A stretch of DNA of 64,000 nt from Corynebacterium urealyticum DSM 7109 (GTDB lineage Bacteria; Actinomycetota; Actinomycetes; Mycobacteriales; Mycobacteriaceae). Location of the stretch: positions 682,001 to 746,000 of the forward strand of contig NC_010545.1 of assembly GCF_000069945.1 (NCBI RefSeq), read 5' to 3'. Within the stretch, counting starts at the first letter, position 1. Each line of letters starts with the position of its first letter. Under the pieces are notes generated by a model. It searched no databases, was not told the origin of the DNA, and saw only the letters and a list, made by a program, of their open reading frames with translations. Position numbers and translations under genes: made by a program. This document shows positions 38,074-46,449 of this stretch, piece after piece.

Positions 38074-38547
38074 ATGTTCGCAGCTCTTTCGACCCCTGCT
38101 CTGCCAGCAGCGGATCTGGTGACCGCTGGGGCGGCGTACACGACCACCGTTATTGCCCAGGGGCCAACCCCGAATACGGGCCCACGCGGCGAGGAATTCG
38201 GCAAGGCCTCACCGGTCGGGCTGTTCGTCATCCTCGGGCTGCTTTTTGTGGTCATCGTCATCGGATTCGGGATGAACCGCAGGCTGCGCCGTTTGGAGCG
38301 ACGCCGCGCCTTCGCCGAGCAGCACGGCATCGACGTGTTCGATGAGGAGCGGCTCAACAAGGCTATGGAAGAGAGCGGTTACGAGGAGTACGCGAAGGGC
38401 GGGGTGATGTTTGCTCGCACCGAGGTGCCGCAGACTGATGCTCGTTTCGAGCCGGCCTCCGGGCAGCTCACGGGGCCAGACGCGATCGACGCAGAGCGCG
38501 CGAAGGCCCAGGAAGATGAAGGCGAAGACGAGAATCCTGCACGCTAA
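38074..38547 (+). CDS. Small single-pass membrane protein between mca and uppS
   Basis: 157 residues from the ATG at 38074; the ribosome binding site GAAGGGA is nine bases upstream, whereas the ATG at 38065 directly abuts it. The N-terminus is moderately hydrophobic and exported-looking. A clear membrane helix (about 47-67, VGLFVILGLLFVVIVIGFG) is followed by a very basic stretch (RRLRRLERRR) and an acidic C-terminal tail, so the C-terminus is likely cytoplasmic. Family members occupy the same position in related genomes; the function is unknown. uppS starts 18 bases downstream, suggesting one transcript. Confidence 0.8.
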   Translation: MFAALSTPALPAADLVTAGAAYTTTVIAQGPTPNTGPRGEEFGKASPVGLFVILGLLFVVIVIGFGMNRRLRRLERRRAFAEQHGIDVFDEERLNKAMEESGYEEYAKGGVMFARTEVPQTDARFEPASGQLTGPDAIDAERAKAQEDEGEDENPAR

Positions 38548-38565
38548 GCGAGAGGATTAACAATC

Positions 38566-39381
38566 GTGCGTCTACCAAAGCTCGCGGCAGCGATTGGGCG
38601 AACCGAGCCGCTGAAGAGGCTCGCCAGCCTGCTTTACCCCGCCTATGAGGCGCGGCTGGCCCGCTCTCTTCGGGATCTGCCGCGACCGGCTCACATCGCC
38701 ATCATGGCCGACGGCAACCGACGCTGGGCCAGGGAGAACGGCTTCACCGACGTCTCTCATGGGCACCGCGTGGGCGCTCGTAAAATCGCCGAGATGTGCA
38801 ATTGGTGCGACGAGATGGGCATCGCTTCGGTGACCGTGTACCTGCTCAGCACCGAGAACCTCAAGCGTGAGCCGGAGGAACTCGAGCTGCTGATCAAAAT
38901 CATTGGGGACGTCGCCGACGAGCTTGGGCAGGCGAAAGCTGGCTTCCGAGTGCGCTCCGTGGGGCACCTCGAGCTGCTGCCACAGCAGCTGCGGGAGCGA
39001 CTGGAACGCAACGAGAAGCTCACCGCCAATAACACGGGCGTGTGCGTCAACGTCGCGGTCGGCTACGGCGGACGGCAGGAGATCGTCGACGCGGTGCGAG
39101 ACACCGTCGCGGAACTCGCTGCGGACGGCACGCCGGCGGAAAAGATCGCCGAGAAAATTACCGTCGATTCCCTGGGCAATCACATGTACACCAAGGGGCA
39201 GCCAGACCCGGACCTGGTGATCCGGACGTCGGGGGAGCAGCGGCTCTCTGGCTTTCTGCTGTGGCAGTCGGCCTACTCCGAGATTTGGTTTACGGACACC
39301 TACTGGCCGGCGTTCCGGCGGGTAGACTTCCTCCGAGCGCTGCGGGAATACTCCCAGCGTCACCGCCGCTTCGGGCTTTAG
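38566..39381 (+). CDS. uppS: Isoprenyl (cis-prenyl) diphosphate synthase, UppS family
   Basis: 271 residues, GTG start. Cis-prenyltransferase motifs: HIAIMADGNRRWA with catalytic Asp49, GHRVGARKIAEMCNWC, TVYLLSTENLKR, VAVGYGGRQEIVDAV and DLVIRTSGEQRLSGFLLWQSAYSEIWF. Actinobacteria usually have two such enzymes. The one beside mca and coaA corresponds to mycobacterial Rv1086, which makes short-chain Z,E-farnesyl diphosphate rather than decaprenyl diphosphate. That product assignment is inferred from position. Its end is convergent with coaA, 72 bases apart. Confidence 0.93.
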   Translation: MRLPKLAAAIGRTEPLKRLASLLYPAYEARLARSLRDLPRPAHIAIMADGNRRWARENGFTDVSHGHRVGARKIAEMCNWCDEMGIASVTVYLLSTENLKREPEELELLIKIIGDVADELGQAKAGFRVRSVGHLELLPQQLRERLERNEKLTANNTGVCVNVAVGYGGRQEIVDAVRDTVAELAADGTPAEKIAEKITVDSLGNHMYTKGQPDPDLVIRTSGEQRLSGFLLWQSAYSEIWFTDTYWPAFRRVDFLRALREYSQRHRRFGL

Positions 39382-39453
39382 GCCAGTGCTGTACTGGTTG
39401 CTCTGAGCCGCCATGGGCGGCCTGGTGGCAGCGTCAGCTGTGGGAGGGCGGGG

Positions 39454-40401
39454 CTAAATCTTGCGCATCCGCACCCGGTCGACGAGGTGATCTGCACCCT
39501 TGCGCATCACCAGGCTGGCGCGGATCCGGGTCGGCAAGATGTTCTCCATGAGGTTGGGCAGGTTCACTGTCTGCCAGATCTCCCGGGCCACCTGGGCGGC
39601 CTGTTCGTCGCTCAATCCCGCGAGGTGGTGGAAGTGCGCTTCCGGGTCCTTGAAGGCGGTGTTTTTCAGACGCAGGAATCGGGAGATGTACCAGTCCTCA
39701 ATGTCTTCAACCCGGGCGTCGACGTACACGGAGAAGTCGAAGAGATCGCTGACCATGAGGGTGGGGCCGGTCTGCAGCACGTTGAGGCCCTCGACGATGA
39801 GGATGTCCGGCTGGTCAACGACCTCGAACTCACCGGCAATTCGGTCGTAGGCCTCGTGCGAGTAGACCGGTGCCTTGACGTTGCGGGCGCCTGATTTCAC
39901 CTTGGTCACAAAATTCAGCAGCGCTTGCTGATCATAAGACTCGGGAAAGCCCTTGCGGTGCAGCAGACGACGGCGTTCCAGCTCGGCGGTGGGGAAGAGG
40001 AACCCGTCCGTGGTGATCAGGTCCACCCGGGGGCTGGAGTCCCAACGCTGCAGCAGCACCTGGAGCACACGCGCGGTGGTGGACTTCCCGACGGCCACGG
40101 AGCCGGACACACCGATGATGTACGGCGTGGGAGGCATCGGTTCGCCGATGAAGGTCTCGGTGGCCTGATTCAGGCTGCGCTGGGCCTCGACCCGCAGGTT
40201 AATGAGGCGGGACAGCGGCAGGTAGACCTCGCTGACCTCGTCCAAGTCAATCTCGTCGCCGATGCCGCGCAGCTGGTCGAGCTCCGATTCGCTCAAGACC
40301 TGGGGCATGGACTTGCGGAGTTCGCGCCACTGGCTCCTTTTGAGTTCGATAAAGGGCGATTCAGTCGCGTCCGCGGAGGCGCGCTGGGGCGTACGATTCA
40401 T
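39454..40401 (-). CDS. coaA: Pantothenate kinase, type I
   Basis: 315 residues from the ATG at 40401 (GAGG three bases upstream), the same length as E. coli CoaA; a TTG 12 codons earlier is possible but less likely. It phosphorylates pantothenate, the first step of CoA synthesis. The P-loop GSVAVGKST is at 100-108. Also seen: [38 protein letters not shown] and [17 protein letters not shown], all typical of type I enzymes that are feedback-inhibited by CoA. Divergent from glyA. Confidence 0.96.
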   Translation of the reverse strand: MNRTPQRASADATESPFIELKRSQWRELRKSMPQVLSESELDQLRGIGDEIDLDEVSEVYLPLSRLINLRVEAQRSLNQATETFIGEPMPPTPYIIGVSGSVAVGKSTTARVLQVLLQRWDSSPRVDLITTDGFLFPTAELERRRLLHRKGFPESYDQQALLNFVTKVKSGARNVKAPVYSHEAYDRIAGEFEVVDQPDILIVEGLNVLQTGPTLMVSDLFDFSVYVDARVEDIEDWYISRFLRLKNTAFKDPEAHFHHLAGLSDEQAAQVAREIWQTVNLPNLMENILPTRIRASLVMRKGADHLVDRVRMRKI

Positions 40402-40576
40402 GGCCTCATTGTGCCTGTGTGGGGGGAGATAACCCAAATGTGTTAGGTGCGCTGTGACCTGCGTCCGGGGCAGACGCTAAGATGTGGGGCGCAACGCAAC
40501 AACACCTTCTACCCCCAAGAATCGGTCTGCATTCTTGGCGGTATACACCTTTTTGAAGGAAGGCCGACGGAAACTT

Positions 40577-41878
40577 ATGTCCGATTCTCCACAGACCATC
40601 CAGCACAACGTGCCGCTGGCCGAACTCGACCCGGATGTCGCCCGCGCGATCGACGGTGAGCTGGCCCGCCAGCGCAACACTCTCGAAATGATCGCGAGTG
40701 AGAACTTTGTGCCGCGTGCAGTGCTGCAGGCGCAGGGCTCCGTCCTGACCAACAAGTACGCCGAGGGTTACCCGGGACGCCGTTACTACGGCGGCTGCGA
40801 GCACGTCGACGTCATCGAGGACCTGGCCCGCGACCGCGCGAAGCAGGTCTTCGGCGCAGAGTTCGCCAACGTGCAGCCGCACGCTGGTGCGCAGGCTAAC
40901 GCCGCCGTCCTTATGGCGCTGGCGAGCCCACGGGATAAGATCCTGGGCCTGTCCCTGGCTCACGGTGGTCACCTGACCCACGGCATGCACCTGAACTTCT
41001 CCGGCAAGCTCTACGAGGCCATCGCCTACGAGGTGGACCCGGAGACCATGCGCATCGACATGGATAAGGTCCGCGAGCAGGCCCTCAAGGAGAAGCCGAC
41101 CGTCATCATCGCCGGTTGGTCCGCCTACCCGCGCCACCAGGACTTCGCTGCCTTCCGCTCCATCGCGGACGAGGTCGGCGCGAAGCTGTGGGTCGATATG
41201 GCCCACTTCGCAGGTCTGGTCGCTGCTGGTCTGCACCCGTCCCCGGTCCCGCACGCTGACGTCGTGTCCACCACCGTCCACAAGACCCTCGGCGGCCCGC
41301 GTTCCGGCCTGATCCTGGCGAAGCAGGAGTGGGCGAAGAAGCTCAACTCCGCAGTCTTCCCAGGCCAGCAGGGCGGCCCGCTGATGCACGCCGTTGCCGC
41401 GAAGGCCGTTGCCATGAAGGTGGCCCAGACCGAGGAGTTCCGTGACCGCCAGGCCCGCACCCTCGAGGGCGCGAAGATCCTGGCCGAGCGCCTGTCCGCT
41501 GCTGACACCAAGGGTGCTGGCGTCGAGGTGCTCACCGGCGGCACCGACGTCCACCTGGTGCTGGCTGATCTGCGTCACTCCGAGCTGGATGGCCAGCAGG
41601 CTGAGGATCTGCTGCACGAGGTTGGCATCACCGTCAACCGAAACGCCGTTCCTTTCGACCCACGCCCGCCGATGGTCACCTCCGGCCTGCGCATCGGTAC
41701 CCCGGCCCTGGCTTCCCGCGGCCTGGACACCGCTGCCTTCACCGAGGTCGCGGACGTCATCGGCACCGCGCTGGCACAGGGTAAGAACGCCGACGTCGAG
41801 GCTCTGCGTGCTCGTGTCTCCAAGGTTGCCGAGGACTTCCCGCTGTACGAGGGCCTCGAGGACTGGAAGCTGGTCTAA
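40577..41878 (+). CDS. glyA: Serine hydroxymethyltransferase
   Basis: 433 residues. It interconverts serine and glycine while loading one-carbon units onto tetrahydrofolate. The PLP lysine is in [12 protein letters not shown] at about residue 236. [37 protein letters not shown] and [15 protein letters not shown] are family-specific. The start at 40577 agrees with family alignments (MSDSPQ...), although the AAGGAAGG upstream is somewhat distant. pncA follows after two bases, so they are translationally linked. Confidence 0.97.
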   Translation: MSDSPQTIQHNVPLAELDPDVARAIDGELARQRNTLEMIASENFVPRAVLQAQGSVLTNKYAEGYPGRRYYGGCEHVDVIEDLARDRAKQVFGAEFANVQPHAGAQANAAVLMALASPRDKILGLSLAHGGHLTHGMHLNFSGKLYEAIAYEVDPETMRIDMDKVREQALKEKPTVIIAGWSAYPRHQDFAAFRSIADEVGAKLWVDMAHFAGLVAAGLHPSPVPHADVVSTTVHKTLGGPRSGLILAKQEWAKKLNSAVFPGQQGGPLMHAVAAKAVAMKVAQTEEFRDRQARTLEGAKILAERLSAADTKGAGVEVLTGGTDVHLVLADLRHSELDGQQAEDLLHEVGITVNRNAVPFDPRPPMVTSGLRIGTPALASRGLDTAAFTEVADVIGTALAQGKNADVEALRARVSKVAEDFPLYEGLEDWKLV

Positions 41879-41880
41879 GA

Positions 41881-42555
41881 ATGGCTCAGTCCGCTGTGAA
41901 TCCGCAGGGCGGTGGGGCCGGAGCCGCATCCCAGCCCTCTGGGGCGGGGCACGCGCTGATCATCGTTGACGTGCAGAATGACTTCGTCGACGGCAGCCTG
42001 GCTACCGAACGTGGCGCGCAGGCCGCCGAAGCGATCAGCAAGCACATCGCCGGCCTGCACCGTTATGACGTCATCTTGGGGACGAAGGATTGGCACATCG
42101 ACCCAGCCGGGCATTTCGCCCCGGAGGGTACGGAGCCGGATTACCAGGACACCTGGCCGGTGCACTGCGTTGCCGGAACCACCGGCGCACAGTCGCACCC
42201 GGCGCTTGCGACCGATCAGGTCGAGGCGTGGTTCCATAAGGGTGAGTACGAGCCCGCCTACTCGGGCTTTGAAGGCCACCTCGCGGACTCTCTTGCGGTC
42301 GCGGAAGCGAAGAGCGCTGCTGCCGAAGAGGCCCGTCCGAAGGTACTCCTCGCGGAATGGCTGCGTTCCCGCCGCATTGGTCAGGTGACCGTGGTTGGTA
42401 TCGCGACCGACTTCTGCGTGCGCGCCACCGCGCTGGATGCGAAGGCCGAGGGCTTCGACGTCAATGTGATCCCGCGTCTGTGCGCGCCGGTGTCAGCAGC
42501 GGGGGAGGAAGCGACCCTCGCCGAACTGCGTGAGGCCGGTATCGAGGTGAAGTAG
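41881..42555 (+). CDS. pncA: Nicotinamidase (isochorismatase-like hydrolase)
   Basis: 224 residues. It deaminates nicotinamide to nicotinate for NAD salvage; the same enzyme class activates pyrazinamide. The catalytic triad residues are readable: Asp30 in IIVDVQNDF, a Lys in the WFHKGEY segment and nucleophile Cys179 in ATDFCVRAT. Metal-binding residues lie in GTKDWHIDPAGHF. The first 22 residues are Gly/Ala-rich and the region near 140 (AEAKSAAAEEARPK) is an Ala/Glu insertion. The start is two bases after glyA without its own ribosome binding site, suggesting coupled translation. Confidence 0.93.
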   Translation: MAQSAVNPQGGGAGAASQPSGAGHALIIVDVQNDFVDGSLATERGAQAAEAISKHIAGLHRYDVILGTKDWHIDPAGHFAPEGTEPDYQDTWPVHCVAGTTGAQSHPALATDQVEAWFHKGEYEPAYSGFEGHLADSLAVAEAKSAAAEEARPKVLLAEWLRSRRIGQVTVVGIATDFCVRATALDAKAEGFDVNVIPRLCAPVSAAGEEATLAELREAGIEVK

Positions 42556-42577
42556 TCGCAGTCGTGACTCAAAGCCG

Positions 42578-42611
42578 AAAGAACCCGATGGTTTCCACCA
42601 TCGGGTTCTTT
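42578..42611. terminator. Bidirectional terminator between pncA and the acyl-CoA dehydrogenase gene
   Basis: A perfect 15-bp stem AAAGAACCCGATGGT (42578-42592) with a TTCC loop pairs with 42597-42611 and is flanked by A and T runs. Confidence 0.9.
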
Positions 42612-42676
42612 GTTGTGTTGCTCACCGGGCGGGGCGCTCAAGCTGCGCCCACCGGGTGAGAAACAGGGGGAGTGGC

Positions 42677-43846
42677 TTACTCGCCCTTAGCCAGCTTGCG
42701 GGAGATGATCTCCAGCATGATCTCGTTCGGGCCACCGTAGATTGGCTGGACGCGAGAGTCCAGGTAGTGGGTAGCGATCGGGTACTCCATCATGAAGCCG
42801 TAGCCGCCGTGCATCTGCAGTGCCTGGTTCACGACCTCGATCTGCAGCTCGGTGGTGTGGTATTTCGCCATCGCAGCGGTGGTCTCGTCCAGCTCGCCCT
42901 TGACCTTGGCCTCGATGCAGGCATCGACGAAGGACTGTGCAGCCTGCAGGCCCTGGACCATCTTGGCCAGCTCCCAGCGGTAGGCCTGGTGGTCGACCAG
43001 ACGGTTGCCGAAGGTCTTGCGGTCCTGGGAGTGCTGGTACACCAGGTCGAAGGCGCGACGGGAGGTCGCGACAGAGCCCACGGCGATGGACAGGCGCTCC
43101 TGAGCCAGGTTGTGGCGCAGGTAGCCAAAGCCAGCGCCGCGCTCGCCCAGCAGGTTCTCGGCCGGGACCTGGACGTTCTCGAAGGAGAGCTCGGCGGTGT
43201 CCTGGGACTTCAGGCCGACCTTCTTCAGCGGGCCGGTCTTGGTGTAGCCCTCCATGCCGTCCTCGACGATGAGCAGGGAGATGCCGGCGCGGCCCTTCTC
43301 CGGATCGGTGATGGCGACGATGATGGTGAAGTCTGCCTGAACACCGTTGGAGATGAAGGTCTTCGCACCATTGACGGTGAAGGAGCCGTCGCCGTTGTCG
43401 CGGGCCAGGGTGCGGATGCCAGCCAGGTCGGCGCCGGCCTCCGGCTCGGTCATGGCGATCGCGGCGATCTTCTCACCGGAGCACAGCGGCTTGAGGAAGC
43501 GCTCCTTCTGCTCGTCGTTGGCGAAGCGCTGCAGGTATGGGATGACCAGGTCGTTGATGGTCTGGATGCCCACGATGATGGAGCCGGAGTCTGCCTTGGC
43601 AAGCTCCTCGGTCAGCACGGCGTTGAAGCGGTAGTCATTCATTCCGCCGCCGCCCCACTGCTCGTCGACCTCCATGCCCAGCAGGCCCATGTCGCCGGCC
43701 TTCTTGAACATCTCGCGGTCGACGTAGCCCTGGTCGTGCCAGCGCTCCACGTTCGGGCGGATTTCGGTCTCCACGAAGCCACGGACGGCCTCGCGGAACA
43801 TCTCGTGCTCTTCGTTGAACAGGGTGCGCGGAAGGTAGTTCTTCAT
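42677..43846 (-). CDS. Acyl-CoA dehydrogenase
   Basis: 389 residues, full length. FAD-dependent first step of fatty-acid or branched-chain acyl-CoA oxidation. Motifs: GVEVDEQWGGGG-like MEVDEQWGGGG, AIAMTEPEAGADLAGI (substrate/FAD loop), TFISNGVQADF, and near the end MHGGYGFMMEYP and IYGGPNEIM. The position of the base is informative: the C-terminal site that holds Glu in medium-chain enzymes reads YGG here, while a Glu is present in AQERLSIAVG, the site used by long-chain and isovaleryl-CoA dehydrogenases. GAGAGGAC is a good ribosome binding site. Monocistronic. Substrate unknown. Confidence 0.92.
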   Translation of the reverse strand: MKNYLPRTLFNEEHEMFREAVRGFVETEIRPNVERWHDQGYVDREMFKKAGDMGLLGMEVDEQWGGGGMNDYRFNAVLTEELAKADSGSIIVGIQTINDLVIPYLQRFANDEQKERFLKPLCSGEKIAAIAMTEPEAGADLAGIRTLARDNGDGSFTVNGAKTFISNGVQADFTIIVAITDPEKGRAGISLLIVEDGMEGYTKTGPLKKVGLKSQDTAELSFENVQVPAENLLGERGAGFGYLRHNLAQERLSIAVGSVATSRRAFDLVYQHSQDRKTFGNRLVDHQAYRWELAKMVQGLQAAQSFVDACIEAKVKGELDETTAAMAKYHTTELQIEVVNQALQMHGGYGFMMEYPIATHYLDSRVQPIYGGPNEIMLEIISRKLAKGE

Positions 43847-44222
43847 GTTGTCCTCTCCGGAAGTCGGGGGATGTTCGGTGAAAGAGCCGGCACAGTTCGC
43901 ACTGTGACCCAGAACTCTTAATGCTTATGTTCATAGTAACGCTTTGTGGCCTCAGTCACCTATTTATGAAGAAATATTTTTTAAACCCTTGTGTGCGAAC
44001 TTAGGTAATGCTAACCTCAAGTTAGCGCCCACGGGGGATCATCTCACGAGGTGCGCCAGTAGTGGATAGTCGTTTTCCGCCACGCCGCTCGGGAAGGACC
44101 CTCTTCTCGCCTTGCCGGGCAACTTGTCACGGCGCGACGGAAAGCGATGGGTTGAAAAGCTGCCGTGGCCTAGTCACCCACGGCGGTCAATGGGGTACAC
44201 CCGGTGTCGTCGCACGGGTACC
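43847..44222. other. Non-coding region with a DtxR-box-like element
   Basis: 376 bases, AT-richer than the surroundings near 43920-43990, containing the promoter of the acyl-CoA dehydrogenase gene. Apart from the element at 44001-44019 I see no RNA gene and no frame with a credible ribosome binding site. Together with the following terminator, the gene-free stretch runs to 44308. Confidence 0.5.
44001..44019. promoter_or_regulatory. Candidate DtxR-type iron box
   Basis: TTAGGTAATGCTAACCTCA agrees with the classic 19-bp DtxR consensus at about 14 positions, including both outer half-sites (TTAGGT and TAACCT). It is 155 bases upstream of the acyl-CoA dehydrogenase start, and no plus-strand gene follows it. 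Confidence 0.45.
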
Positions 44223-44271
44223 AAAAACTCAGGCGGGGCTTAAGCACTGTGATGCTTAAGCCCCGCCTGAG
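44223..44271 (-). terminator. Strong terminator after the DUF5997 gene
   Basis: A perfect 19-bp stem (44228-44246 pairs with 44253-44271) has loop CTGTGA. On the minus strand it is followed by five U residues. Confidence 0.9.
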
Positions 44272-44308
44272 GTCTCTCTCAAATCTTCATGCCCCCAGCG
44301 GGGACGAG

Positions 44309-44668
44309 CTAGTTCTTACCGCCTGGGCGATTTTCCGCCAGCGACTTCCGAGCCTCTCGCAACCACTCTGGCTGATTCTCCAGCAGCTCCTTGATCTCAG
44401 CGGTGGTCAGCGGCTTATCCAGCTCATTCTTGCGCAGCGCAGTGATCGTAACGCCCAGCTTCCGTGCCACTTCCGGGCGTGGGTGGGGACCCTCGAGGCG
44501 CAGCTGCTGCAGCCATTCTGGCGGGTTCTGCTGCAGCTCGACGAACTCCTCGTGAGCCAGCGGGGTGTTCTGGAAGTCCTCCGGGGCGGCCGGGAGATAG
44601 ATCCCCAACTTCTTCGCCGCCGTCATTGGCTTCATCTTTGGCCCCTTGGAGACCTTCTTATCTGTCAT
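44309..44668 (-). CDS. DUF5997 family protein
   Basis: 119 residues from the ATG at 44668 (AGGAGA five bases upstream); an in-frame ATG at 44692 is less well supported. A soluble, basic, helical protein: MKPMTAAKKLGIYLPAAPEDF at the start, then two copies of a similar element, VELQQNPPEWLQQLRLEG and KELLENQPEWLREARKS, each preceded by a short helix (LAHEEF, LTTAEI). The segment PRPEVARKLGVTITALRKN looks like a helix-turn-helix. The family is actinobacterial and uncharacterised. It is divergent from a LysR-effector-domain gene, a pairing I recall from other actinobacteria. Confidence 0.8.
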   Translation of the reverse strand: MTDKKVSKGPKMKPMTAAKKLGIYLPAAPEDFQNTPLAHEEFVELQQNPPEWLQQLRLEGPHPRPEVARKLGVTITALRKNELDKPLTTAEIKELLENQPEWLREARKSLAENRPGGKN

Positions 44669-44861
44669 TGCTTCTCCTGAACGCTCAGACATTCTGTGCC
44701 GAGCCGATGATTCTCTCGTCCGCGCGCCGCCAGACGCAGCGCCCGCATGCTCAACTTTTCCGCCACCCATCCTAGAGCCAAGTACTCGCTAACCCCGCCT
44801 CGCGACAGCCCGCTCCTTAAGTTCCTTAAGTACCCGTGGGGCCTCGCGATAGGATGTTTCC

Positions 44862-45674
44862 ATGGCACAGCTCGCCCCGCGATACCTCCGCGTCGTCTTT
44901 AGTCCCGGCATCAACCCGGACAAGTGGTTCGCTCGCTTCGACGACCGCGTCCCCGGTTGGCGAAGTGCTGGCGCCGCTACGGACGCCCCGCTGGCATACA
45001 TCACCAATGGAGAAGCAGACGTTGCGATCGTCCGCCTCGGCCAGGGTGGTGTGCCGAAGGAAAAATTCCACGCCGTGACCCTCTACGAGGAACAAATGGG
45101 TGTGGCCGCCCCCAAGGAACACCCGATCGAGGTGCTTGACCGAGTCAAGTGGGCCGAACTCTCCGACGAGATGTTCATGTACACCACGCCCGCCGACGGC
45201 ATCGACGATCTGCCTCAACTCCGCGAGATGCTGGGAGTTGTCGCAGCCAACGTCGGCATCGCCGTCGCGCCCCGCCCCCTCCTACGGGCCCTAAGAGTCA
45301 GGGGAGTGGTCAACCGCGAGCTCCTGCTCCCGACCCCACGAGGCGAAGATCCGGAAGCAGGCTCAGCCGATAGCGCGGCGGGGAGCAGCGAGGCGGAGGG
45401 CACCGCACCCGTGCCGGAGCTGCCCGGCACAACCGTCGTCGCCGTCGTATGGCTGAAAGAACGGGACGCCGAGGAAATACAGGAATTCGTCGGCATCTGC
45501 CGCGGCCGAAAGGCCGGAAGCAGCCGAGGGGAACTCAGCGGCGCGGAACAGAAACGCGCTGGTCGAGCGCAAAGAAACGCGACGTCGTCGACAAGTGCCT
45601 CACGACGATCCCGCGGACCCGCAGGTGCGCGCAAGAAAAGCGGAAAGAGAAGTTGGAAAGGTCGCCGGCACTAA
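44862..45674 (+). CDS. LysR-type substrate-binding domain protein without an HTH domain
   Basis: 270 residues. The N-terminal 200 match the periplasmic-binding-like effector domain of LysR regulators (LRVVFSPGINPDKWFARFDDRVPGW, GEADVAIVRLGQGG, VTLYEEQMGVAAPKEHPI, VVAANVGIAVAPRPLLRAL). No winged helix precedes it. An insertion (about 160-185) is Gly/Ser/Ala/Glu-rich. The final 60 residues are very basic (for example ARKKSGKRSWKGRRH), suggestive of nucleic-acid contact. The neighbouring DUF5997 protein carries an HTH-like segment, so the two may act as a split regulator; this is my inference. TAGGAT (44850-44855) lies six bases before the ATG. Confidence 0.82.
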   Translation: MAQLAPRYLRVVFSPGINPDKWFARFDDRVPGWRSAGAATDAPLAYITNGEADVAIVRLGQGGVPKEKFHAVTLYEEQMGVAAPKEHPIEVLDRVKWAELSDEMFMYTTPADGIDDLPQLREMLGVVAANVGIAVAPRPLLRALRVRGVVNRELLLPTPRGEDPEAGSADSAAGSSEAEGTAPVPELPGTTVVAVVWLKERDAEEIQEFVGICRGRKAGSSRGELSGAEQKRAGRAQRNATSSTSASRRSRGPAGARKKSGKRSWKGRRH

Positions 45675-45689
45675 GGCAGAATCTGTGCC

Positions 45690-46304
45690 ATGACGACCGT
45701 GGGTAAGAACACTCCAGAGACGACGGGCGGATCCGAGCAGAAGATCCAGGACGTCGAAAGCCCGAAGCGCGCAGAAGATAGCGTCATCATCCGCAACCTC
45801 CGTGAAGAAGACTACCCGGAAGTGCGCGCCATCTTGCAAGAAGGAATGAATACCGGCGAGGCCACCTTCGAGGCTGAAGCCCCCGAATGGGAAGACTTCC
45901 GGGCAGCCCGCCTACTGGAGCTGACCTTCATCGCCGAGGACGAAACCACCGGCAAGATCCTCGGCTGGATCGCAGCATCCCCAGCGAGCCAGCGCGAAGT
46001 CTTCCACGGCGTGATCGAAGACTCGATCTACATGTCCAGCGACGCCAAGGGGCGCGGCGTAGGCGGCAAGCTCCTCGACACCCTCATCGCCGAGGCCACC
46101 AAGGCAGGTCGCTGGTCCATCCACTCCCACATCTTCCCGGAGAACGAAGGCTCCGTGCGCCTGCACGTCTCCCGTGGCTTTGAGCTCGTCGGGACGTTCC
46201 ACTCCATGGCGAAGATGAGCTACGGGCCCAAGAAGGACGTCTGGCGCGATAACCAGGTCTACGAACTCGTCCTCGAAGAAGGGCCCGCCCGCAACGGCGA
46301 ATAA
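45690..46304 (+). CDS. GNAT-family N-acetyltransferase, phosphinothricin acetyltransferase-like
   Basis: 204 residues with a 30-residue disordered N-terminus. The GNAT domain begins at VIIRNLREEDYPEVRAILQEG. MNTGEATFEAEAPEWEDF and the acetyl-CoA loop KGRGVGGKLLDTLI are characteristic of the phosphinothricin (Pat/Bar) and methionine sulfoximine acetyltransferase branch, with Glu in VIEDSIYMSSDAKG. Likely substrates are glutamine-synthetase inhibitors or amino-acid analogues; unproven. It starts 15 bases after the LysR-like gene and may be cotranscribed. The end is followed by the 59-bp tandem duplication. Confidence 0.88.
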   Translation: MTTVGKNTPETTGGSEQKIQDVESPKRAEDSVIIRNLREEDYPEVRAILQEGMNTGEATFEAEAPEWEDFRAARLLELTFIAEDETTGKILGWIAASPASQREVFHGVIEDSIYMSSDAKGRGVGGKLLDTLIAEATKAGRWSIHSHIFPENEGSVRLHVSRGFELVGTFHSMAKMSYGPKKDVWRDNQVYELVLEEGPARNGE

Positions 46305-46317
46305 TTCCCCCGCCCCA

Positions 46318-46449
46318 GCTGAGGCGCTGGGTTTGATGTCGCGCCCAGCTGAGCCGCTTCGCTAGGATAGCGTCTCGCTGAGGCGCTGGGTTTGATGTCG
46401 CGCCCAGCTGAGCCGCTTCGCTAGGATAGCGTCTCGCTGAGGCGCTGGG
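46318..46449. repeat. 59-bp tandem duplication, two full copies plus 14 bp
   Basis: Copy 1 is 46318-46376 and copy 2 is 46377-46435, identical as read. A third partial copy is 46436-46449. The unit contains the last codons and stop of the minus-strand MFS gene, so a second copy of its stop-codon region lies just beyond the gene. Each unit can form small hairpins (for example CGCTA-GGA-TAGCG). Confidence 0.92.

Noticed and set aside
44062..44259. 65-codon plus-strand frame after the DtxR-like box
   Set aside because: No ribosome binding site, unusual composition, and it runs into the terminator stem of the DUF5997 gene.
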